A stretch of 26,168 nt of DNA from a virus: IMG/VR virus record IMGVR_UViG_3300006315_000014, positions 1-26,168 of that record. One strand, given 5' to 3'. Each line of letters opens with the position of its first letter. Position 1 is the first letter of the stretch. The notes beneath the pieces are model-generated. The model was not told the origin of the DNA, searched no databases, and saw nothing but the letters and a program-made list of their open reading frames with translations. The position numbers were made by a program, and so were the translations under genes. Below are positions 6,309-12,589 of the stretch, piece by piece.

Positions 6309-6734
6309 CTATTTAGTATTATTGAGAGTATCTTCTGTTAGTATTTTCCACTTCCATCCTCTCTTTTCACATACTATTTCAGCAGCTTTCCATTTTGCTT
6401 CATTTATTGCGAATGTTTTAACTTCCTTAAGATATCTTCTTTTATGTTTTGGATTGTGTTTGGGTGGTTTTGTTTGTTTCTTTGGTTTAATTTCTATTAA
6501 TGTCTCACCTTTAGCGGTTTTAACCCAAAAGTCAGGAAAATATCGATGCCATTTACCATCGATTGGACTTTTATATGGTATAATAATCTCTTCACTAGAC
6601 CATCGCAAGACTTCAGGTTGTCGGTCAAGGTATTTCATGAAGTTTAATTCCCACCCAGATCGATATCGAATATCACTTGAATCACCTTTATATTTGTTCC
6701 TGTTTTGAGGACGAAATTTCCCTTTGTATGCCAT
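6309..6734 (-). CDS. 4: Head completion protein gp4 (PD-(D/E)XK nuclease fold)
   Basis: A 141-residue homologue of T4 gp4 (gp50), which finishes filled heads before tail joining. The N-terminus MAYKGKFRPQNRNKYKGD matches the T4 pattern, so ATG 6734 is preferred over an upstream in-frame TTG at 6764. Conserved blocks are YRSGWELNFMKYLD, WSSEEIIIPYKSPIDG, HRYFPDFWVK and ETLIEIKPKKQTKPPK. The last two supply the PD...E-x-K arrangement of a PD-(D/E)XK nuclease. The C-terminus (NEAKWKAAEIVCEKRGWKWK) also fits the family. No Shine-Dalgarno precedes the ATG. First gene of the leftward cluster, divergent from gp48. Confidence 0.9.
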   Translation of the reverse strand: MAYKGKFRPQNRNKYKGDSSDIRYRSGWELNFMKYLDRQPEVLRWSSEEIIIPYKSPIDGKWHRYFPDFWVKTAKGETLIEIKPKKQTKPPKHNPKHKRRYLKEVKTFAINEAKWKAAEIVCEKRGWKWKILTEDTLNNTK

Positions 6735-6741
6735 ATAAATA
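6734..6741 (+). promoter_or_regulatory. T4-type late promoter TATAAATA upstream of gp48
   Basis: An exact match to the T4 late promoter consensus TATAAATA, 46 bases before the gp48 ATG (6788) and between divergent genes. T4 late transcription starts roughly 12-13 bases downstream of the first position's octamer end, leaving a leader of about 35 bases. It would drive the rightward hub/wedge cluster with gp55-type sigma and gp33. Confidence 0.75.
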
Positions 6742-6787
6742 TATAGATAGTTCAATAATACCAATTAAATAATAATGGAGAAAATAA

Positions 6788-7675
6788 ATGGCAGGATACC
6801 CTGGAGCAAATCCACAACCAGAAGATCCACCGGCTTCTAATCCAGTGTATTTAGAATACCCCTCTACTTTACTTTCGCAGGGGGGTTCATCAACGATGGA
6901 TAATTATATGATGTTTCAGGCAACAGATTTTAAATCTCAAAAGCCCACACTTAATATAGCAATGTATATTCCAGGTGGTGCATTAAATACTGATTACAAA
7001 GCAGCATACGAATCAGTACAATTAGGGGGTTTAGGTGCAGCTGCGGTAGATACTGCAAAAGTAGTAGATAAAGCCGTTAATTCGGGAGCTGGATTTAGTG
7101 TAGATTCATTTAAAGATATTATGAATGCTCAAAAGGCGGGTATGCAAAGTGAAATGGGAAAAGTTGCTACACTTAAAATGGCAGAAAAAGCTAATGTTAT
7201 TCAAGAGGGTACTAAAACTATAATGGAACGAGCTACTGGTGCAGTACTTAATCCTTTTACAGTTGCCGCATTTAAAGGTCCTACTGATATGAGAACATTT
7301 GAATTCGATTTTAAAATGTTACCACAAAATGAAGATGAATCTAAAACTTGTTTAAAAATTGCTAATTCATTTAAAAAGGCTATGTTACCTTCTCATGCGG
7401 GTGGAGATAGTGCAACTGCACCTTCAATGTTATTTGGATATCCTGATACTTTTGAAATTACGTTTTATATTGGTGGAAACCCTTTACCTACTGGGTCAGA
7501 GAATCCCATGTTTAATATAGGAAAATCTGTATTAACTCAATGTGACTTAAATTTTGATACAGAAAATGTACCTTTATTTTTTGAAGGAACACAATATCCA
7601 GTAACTATAGCAATGAAACTTTCGTTTATGGAAGTAGATATAATGTATAGAGAAAAAGTAGATCAAGGATTTTAA
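6788..7675 (+). CDS. 48: Baseplate tail tube cap gp48
   Basis: A 295-residue protein with the features of T4-like gp48, which caps the baseplate hub and, with gp54, forms the platform for tube growth. After a Pro-rich start, ALNTDY and LGGLGAAAVDTAK form a helical insert. The diagnostic block is VLNPFTVAAFKGPTDMRTFE (about 152-171), continuing as FDFKMLPQNEDESKTCLKIANSFKKAM (split here for length), with the tube-fold strands and helix. The end contains the strand pair VPLFFEGTQYPVTIAMKLSF. T4 gp48 is longer (364). ATG 6788 follows GGAG and a TATAAATA promoter. First gene of the rightward structural operon. Confidence 0.8.
   Translation: MAGYPGANPQPEDPPASNPVYLEYPSTLLSQGGSSTMDNYMMFQATDFKSQKPTLNIAMYIPGGALNTDYKAAYESVQLGGLGAAAVDTAKVVDKAVNSGAGFSVDSFKDIMNAQKAGMQSEMGKVATLKMAEKANVIQEGTKTIMERATGAVLNPFTVAAFKGPTDMRTFEFDFKMLPQNEDESKTCLKIANSFKKAMLPSHAGGDSATAPSMLFGYPDTFEITFYIGGNPLPTGSENPMFNIGKSVLTQCDLNFDTENVPLFFEGTQYPVTIAMKLSFMEVDIMYREKVDQGF
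6848..6855 (-). promoter_or_regulatory. Possible leftward late promoter (TCTAAATA)
   Basis: On the minus strand, TCTAAATA matches seven of eight bases of the late consensus about 114 bases before the gp4 start. It lies inside the gp48 coding region. A leftward promoter is needed for the 6734-2360 cluster, but in such A/T-rich DNA a seven-of-eight match is weak evidence. Confidence 0.25.
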
Positions 7676-7690
7676 TAGGAGAAATTAACT

Positions 7691-8266
7691 ATGTCTGAAT
7701 ATTTTCAACATTATCCACAAATAAATTATGATATTTCTGGCGCAAAACCTATAAAGACCAAGACTGCTATTAATATTATGCTCAATGCGAAGATAAAAAG
7801 CATACTTACAAGTTCTATTGTTAATTATTTTCCCTATTCAATACCAGAAGCAGAAAGACCAGATATAACTGCATTTAAAATGTATGGTCATGTAAAATAT
7901 ACATGGTTAATATTTTTGATTAATGATATACATGATCCCGTTTTTGACTGGCCACTAAATTCTAGGGAATTTGGAAATTTTATTAAAGATAAGTATGGAA
8001 GTCTTAATCATTGTCAAACTACTGTACATCATTATGAACAAATTGTTAGACCTAGAGTAGAAGCAACAGCAACTTCTGAACCAATTCCATTAAAATGTAT
8101 TGAAATTGATGAAACATCTTATAATGCACTTGACGAAGCAGACCGAGATATTATATATTGTTATGATTGGGAAACAGCTCGAAATGAGGCTAAGCGAGAT
8201 ATTAAATTGATTGATAGAAAATATGTTGCAGATATACTCTCTGAACATGCGGAGAAATTTGAATAA
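7691..8266 (+). CDS. 53: Baseplate wedge protein gp53
   Basis: A 191-residue homologue of T4 gp53 (196), which joins wedges together around the hub. The family core is present: ITAFKMYGHVKYTWLIFLIN (about 59-78), DIHDPVFDWPLNSREFGNFI (79-98), then KDKYGS. This corresponds to the T4 'YG-x-x-x-x-YW-x-x-x-x-x-N-x-x-DP-x-x-x-W' pattern. The C-terminus is charged and helical (EAKRDIKLIDRKYV). ATG 7691 has AGGAG upstream. Its stop overlaps the next ATG (TAATG). Confidence 0.85.
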   Translation: MSEYFQHYPQINYDISGAKPIKTKTAINIMLNAKIKSILTSSIVNYFPYSIPEAERPDITAFKMYGHVKYTWLIFLINDIHDPVFDWPLNSREFGNFIKDKYGSLNHCQTTVHHYEQIVRPRVEATATSEPIPLKCIEIDETSYNALDEADRDIIYCYDWETARNEAKRDIKLIDRKYVADILSEHAEKFE

Positions 8267-10065
8267 TGGGAGCCGGAACTATTATTGATAGGACGAATAA
8301 AGGAGTAGGTATTACTCCAGAATCCGCCGATCATGGAACTAAATCTGAATTTTTAAAAAATCCGAAGCAGGGTGCACTCCCCTCTTTTCCTGGCGATTTT
8401 GAACTTCAAAAACTTACCCTTACTTCACCTCATAGAAAAGGATATATTGATTTGAAGGCCGCGTGGTCAGATTTCAATATCTATGAAAGTATTTTTTCAC
8501 CTTATCTTACTGCTGATATACAATTAGTAGATGGTATTGGATTAATGGAAAGTGTACCTATTATTGGTGAAGAAACTATAACCATCCAAGTAAAAACAAA
8601 AGGTATTGTAAAAGAAAGAAAACCAGAAAATAATCTTCCAGGTCCATTTGAAGGTAGTCAAAATGAAGGTAGAATTAGTTTAAAGTTTAGAGTAGTTAAA
8701 ATTAATAATATTGTAAAACTTAATGATCAAATGTTGACTTATAAATTATCTTTAGTTTCTGAAGAAGCTATTTTAAATTTAAAGAAAAAGGTTAAAAAAT
8801 CCGCATTAGATCCTCAAACTTTTAAACCAAGAAAAATATCGGATATAGTTAAATCTCTATATACACAATTTTTTAAAAGAGGTAGAAATTCAAATAGTAA
8901 AAGAATCTTTATTGAACCTACTAAAAATCTTACAGATTTAATTATTCCAAATCAAACACCATTTAAAGCCCTTAATTTTTTGGCATCAAGAGCCGTGTCT
9001 GCGGGTAAACATGCAGTGGGTTCTAGTTTTGTTTTTTATGAAACTGTTAGAGGATTCTTTTTTATTTCTTTGGAAACACTTATGGCTGGTGGAGGTCTGG
9101 GATATCGTACAATTCCAGGATCGCCTGGATCACCAACAGAATTAGAGTATACTCAACCAGAAGATCCCGTGAAAGAAACCTATGTGATTCAACCTAAACG
9201 ATTGGGCGCACAAACTAATGAAGCTAAGAATGTTGCAGTAGAAATGACTGCTGTAGATGAATATCAATTTAATTCTAATTTTGATGTTCTACAAAATTTA
9301 CAAAGTGGAATGTATTCAAATAGATTACTTACACATGATCTAGTTAGAATGAGATATGATACATTAGATTTTAATTTGGTAAATAAGTCGGCATTAAGTG
9401 CAAAAATAACAGTAAATAGTGATACTGGTGCAGAAGAAGTTATAGAATTTTTAGAACAAGCACATGATGCAAAAAACTTTACTGATAATTTTACTCATTT
9501 GGGGTCAGGATTATTATCTACTGAAAAACAAGATGCCTTAGGTTCACCCGAATCACAAATATCTTTTTATCCTACTAATTTTTCACATGACATTATATTT
9601 AAAGAAGCTATAGGATCACAAGGAGTTCATGGAGAAATTAGAGAAAATGCAAGCCCAAGTATTCAACCTAGTAGAGTAGAACAATGGATGCAATCACGAT
9701 TGGTACAAAGTCAACAAATGAATAATATTAAATTAAGTATTAGGGCGCCTGGGTTATCTACTAGAACAGTAGGAGATTTAATTGAATTTAAATTACCTAC
9801 ACAATATCTTGAAGATAGGGATGGATTTACACAATCCACACATCATACTTATTTAAGTGGATATTATTTAATTACAAAATTAAGACATCACTTTAATAAA
9901 GAAAAGTATGAGATAGAATTTGAAGCAATAAAAGATTCATTAAAAAAGCCAGTCGGTAAAGATAGATCAGCGCCAGCCGCTTCTGGACATGGTACAATGA
10001 CGGGTAAAGATACTGAAGAAGCATTAGCTAAATCAGGTCGAATGAAGGGTCAATCAGGTAGATAA
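8266..10065 (+). CDS. 27: Baseplate hub protein (gp27-like)
   Basis: A 599-residue protein, longer than T4 gp27 (391). The N-terminal domain has the gp27/gpD tube-fold look: WSDFNIYESIFSPYLTADIQ (about 66-85), then LVDGIGLMESVPIIGEETIT (86-105), then a second strand block VVKINNIVKLNDQMLTYKLS. Later come a large alpha/beta region and a C-terminal tube-like domain (APGLSTRTVGDLIEFKLP, then YLSGYYLITKLRHHF and KYEIEFEAIKDS), followed by a polar Gly/Lys tail. It lies immediately upstream of gp5, the order seen in P2 gpD-gpV and in fused VgrG proteins. It probably forms the trimeric hub between tube and spike. The gp27 name is inferred from pattern and position. Confidence 0.68.
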   Translation: MGAGTIIDRTNKGVGITPESADHGTKSEFLKNPKQGALPSFPGDFELQKLTLTSPHRKGYIDLKAAWSDFNIYESIFSPYLTADIQLVDGIGLMESVPIIGEETITIQVKTKGIVKERKPENNLPGPFEGSQNEGRISLKFRVVKINNIVKLNDQMLTYKLSLVSEEAILNLKKKVKKSALDPQTFKPRKISDIVKSLYTQFFKRGRNSNSKRIFIEPTKNLTDLIIPNQTPFKALNFLASRAVSAGKHAVGSSFVFYETVRGFFFISLETLMAGGGLGYRTIPGSPGSPTELEYTQPEDPVKETYVIQPKRLGAQTNEAKNVAVEMTAVDEYQFNSNFDVLQNLQSGMYSNRLLTHDLVRMRYDTLDFNLVNKSALSAKITVNSDTGAEEVIEFLEQAHDAKNFTDNFTHLGSGLLSTEKQDALGSPESQISFYPTNFSHDIIFKEAIGSQGVHGEIRENASPSIQPSRVEQWMQSRLVQSQQMNNIKLSIRAPGLSTRTVGDLIEFKLPTQYLEDRDGFTQSTHHTYLSGYYLITKLRHHFNKEKYEIEFEAIKDSLKKPVGKDRSAPAASGHGTMTGKDTEEALAKSGRMKGQSGR

Positions 10066-10076
10066 GGTATAACACT

Positions 10077-12107
10077 ATGTCATATTTTATGGGAAAAGAA
10101 GGATTTGTATGGTGGCAAGGAGTTGTCGAAGATCGCCATGATCCTCTTTATCTTGGAAGATGTAAAATTAGAATACTAGGTTGGCATTCAGAAGATAAAA
10201 ATGATCAACCAACAGTTGGGCTGCCGTGGGCGTATCCTGTTGCACCAATTACTTCTGCAAGTCAAACAGGAGTAGGAACATCTCCATTAGGTCCAGTTGA
10301 AGGAACATGGGTTGTTGGATTTTATCGTGATGGTGAGGCAGGACAAGAGCCAATGTTTTTTGGAACACTTGGTGGTATTCCTGAATTAGATGCAAAAGGA
10401 ATTAATAATGATGGAACACCAACAGGAGGACAAGGGTTTCTTGATCCACGAAGAGAACAAGGAGATTTACCTCCAGGTGGAGATGTGGGTCACCCAGAAT
10501 TCGATGATGAAATAGGCCCAAGAGATTTAGCTTATAATCCCGCAAGTGAGTTAGTTCCAAGAGAACCCGCAACTATTATTCATAATTCTAATCCTGATCC
10601 TGAAGAATCTGCAACGTCTGTTCAAGTGGGTTCAATGGGTGCACCCACACCACAAGTATTTACTGCAAATGGTGTATATGTAAGATCTTTAATGGGTCAA
10701 ACTGGATTACAAGCACCAAGACCGGCATTTACAGTAAAGGTTGTAGAACAAGATGTAAGATCAACATTTCCTGATACTGGTATAGCAAATACAAATTTAT
10801 CATCTACAAGACAATTAAATTATTTAAAAGAACCTACTACGAATAGATTGGCTAGAGGTATTCGGGGAAATACAGATTCTAGTGATCCAAAGTCTTCAGG
10901 GATTGTATTTGAAAAAATGCAAAATAGAAAGGCCGGACAATTAGATATTCCTACAGCAGATGGTAGGAATTGGTCTGAACCTAAGATACCGTGGGCAGCA
11001 ATTTATCCATACAATCATGTTCATCAAACAGAAAGTGGACATATTATTGAAATGGATGATACTCCCAATGAAGAAAGATTACATTGGTATCATAGAACAG
11101 GAACATTTACAGAAATACATCCAGTTGGAATTAAAGTTGATAAAATAGTAAACAATTATTATAATATTATTTTAGGTGCAAAATATACACATATTGAAGC
11201 GAGTGATTATACAACAGTTGATGGTCATCAAGAAAATTATGTTATTGGTAATAGGACAGATAGAGTTGATGGTGATTATTCTGTTGCAATAGGTAAAGGT
11301 AGATTTAATGTTGTTAATACAAAAGGAGCAATTAATTTTCAAGCCTCTAAAATGAAATTAACAGCATCGGAATCTCTTGTACTAAGTGCTAATAATGTAA
11401 TAATTGAAAAGAAGTCTTCTTCTGGTTCAGAAATAACAACAGGAGATGAAAAAAAGAAGGTGGGTGGTAAATACACTATTCATAGTGGATCTTTTAGTTT
11501 GAGTTCTCAAGGAAGTGCAGGATTACAAACTGGTGGTGGATTATCATATAATATTACCGATTCAATAAATGAATCAATATTTGGAGTATTACCATCATTA
11601 ACTGGTGATTATGCAAAAAAGACTACGGCTACTCTAGGTAAGATTGGAATGGAATGTACTGATAATTTAGTTTCAGGTGGAATCTTAATGAATTTAGGTC
11701 TTGCGGGTTTAGGGGGAAATATAAAATTGTTACCGCCCGGAGATATAGAATTGAATTCTAATTTAGGAACAAGTGGTATTAAAGGAGAATCATTATTGGG
11801 GAATGTAGCATTTTCTTCTTTAGCGGGATATGCAGAAATGGCTAGTCTATTAGCCACGATGAGATTAGAGAGTTCAGGCGCGGCTACTTTACAAGGATTA
11901 TTGGGTGAGGTAACAGTAAGTTCAGGAGGTAAAGTAAAGGTAGCAGGATTAATTGCTACATTAAAAGAAGTATTAGATGAATTAATAGACATAATGACAG
12001 AACATACTCATCCAACAGGAACAGGGCCATCTGGACCACCAATGCCACCAGCTACTGCTAAATTATCCTTATTGAAATCCTTAAAAGTTAGTGGGAGTTT
12101 TGAATAA
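10077..12107 (+). CDS. 5: Central spike protein gp5 without a lysozyme domain
   Basis: A 676-residue spike protein. Residues 1-105 form the gp5 OB-fold: GVVEDRHDPLYLGRCKIRIL (15-34), then LPWAYPVAPITSAS and LGPVEGTWVVGFYRDGE, ending MFFGTLGGI. A linker of about 200 residues follows, then the VgrG/gp5 needle start (YNHVHQTESGHIIEMDDTPN) and a long beta-helix (about 340-625) with short Gly/Ser-rich strands. T4 gp5 carries a lysozyme between the OB-fold and needle; nothing resembling it is present here. The C-terminus has HTHPTGTGPSGPP (643-655), an HxH motif like the metal-binding tip of P2-type spikes. It would form the trimeric membrane-piercing spike. It begins 11 bases after the hub gene. 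Confidence 0.88.
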   Translation: MSYFMGKEGFVWWQGVVEDRHDPLYLGRCKIRILGWHSEDKNDQPTVGLPWAYPVAPITSASQTGVGTSPLGPVEGTWVVGFYRDGEAGQEPMFFGTLGGIPELDAKGINNDGTPTGGQGFLDPRREQGDLPPGGDVGHPEFDDEIGPRDLAYNPASELVPREPATIIHNSNPDPEESATSVQVGSMGAPTPQVFTANGVYVRSLMGQTGLQAPRPAFTVKVVEQDVRSTFPDTGIANTNLSSTRQLNYLKEPTTNRLARGIRGNTDSSDPKSSGIVFEKMQNRKAGQLDIPTADGRNWSEPKIPWAAIYPYNHVHQTESGHIIEMDDTPNEERLHWYHRTGTFTEIHPVGIKVDKIVNNYYNIILGAKYTHIEASDYTTVDGHQENYVIGNRTDRVDGDYSVAIGKGRFNVVNTKGAINFQASKMKLTASESLVLSANNVIIEKKSSSGSEITTGDEKKKVGGKYTIHSGSFSLSSQGSAGLQTGGGLSYNITDSINESIFGVLPSLTGDYAKKTTATLGKIGMECTDNLVSGGILMNLGLAGLGGNIKLLPPGDIELNSNLGTSGIKGESLLGNVAFSSLAGYAEMASLLATMRLESSGAATLQGLLGEVTVSSGGKVKVAGLIATLKEVLDELIDIMTEHTHPTGTGPSGPPMPPATAKLSLLKSLKVSGSFE

Positions 12108-12108
12108 T

Positions 12109-12582
12109 ATGGCATTAGTTAAAGCAACATTACAGGGTGAATTGATAGCAACGTATGGGGGTCATAGTCCTGATCCAATGAAGCCAGGAAAAGATATAGC
12201 AAAAGCATTTAAGAATTATTTAATGATGGCACAGAATGCGGGTGGATTTCCAGCATCAAATGTAGTAGATGCTCCAACAGGAATGACAATAGGTGGAGTT
12301 TATGCTCAACAATTACCATCTGGTGCAGCAGTAGGAACACAAATAGCATCGGCATTATCAACTATGGCATTGACATTTTTATCTGCAAATCAGATAGGGC
12401 CACCGGCGGTATCACCTTCACATACGCCGGAGTTAATACAATTATATTCAGGACATCAACCTTCAGGTGTAAGTTTTTCGAAGGAGTTGGCAAACATTTT
12501 AGATACATGGACAAAAACATGGGTAGTGAGTGGATTAATTCCAGGCGCTCCACCTGTTCCATTTTCAGGACCTTTATCATAG
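12109..12582 (+). CDS. Small protein of three 48-residue repeats, unknown
   Basis: A 157-residue protein that I do not recognise. ATG 12109 lies one base after the gp5 stop; a GTG at 12091 would add six residues but overlaps gp5 and is less likely. It consists of three gapless repeats with a period of 48: Tyr16/64/112, Pro21/69/117, Ile30/Ile78/Leu126, Ala31/79/127 and Phe34/Leu82/Leu130 align, with copies 1 and 3 the closest (ELIATYGGHSP against ELIQLYSGHQP). Each unit ends in a G-x-x-P...V turn. It has no charge cluster or membrane segment. Position after the spike suggests a baseplate or spike-associated structural protein, possibly forming a symmetric assembly, but this is inference. Confidence 0.75.
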   Translation: MALVKATLQGELIATYGGHSPDPMKPGKDIAKAFKNYLMMAQNAGGFPASNVVDAPTGMTIGGVYAQQLPSGAAVGTQIASALSTMALTFLSANQIGPPAVSPSHTPELIQLYSGHQPSGVSFSKELANILDTWTKTWVVSGLIPGAPPVPFSGPLS

Positions 12583-12589
12583 GAATACA

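Noticed and set aside
6322-6708. 128-codon open frame on the plus strand
   Set aside because: It is fully antisense to gp4, whose nuclease motifs are clear, and its product is a Cys/Phe/Ser-rich string with no family likeness.
6735-6764. Longer gp4 beginning at TTG 6764
   Set aside because: The extra residues (MVLLNYLYIY) are not in the T4 pattern, and the sequence from MAYKGKF matches the known gp4 start.
11609-11992. Minus-strand 127-codon open frame
   Set aside because: It is antisense to the beta-helix of gp5; its Pro/Asn-rich translation reflects the repetitive Gly codons of gp5.
12091-12108. GTG start for the triple-repeat protein
   Set aside because: It adds six residues overlapping the gp5 end; ATG 12109 immediately after the gp5 stop is the better start.
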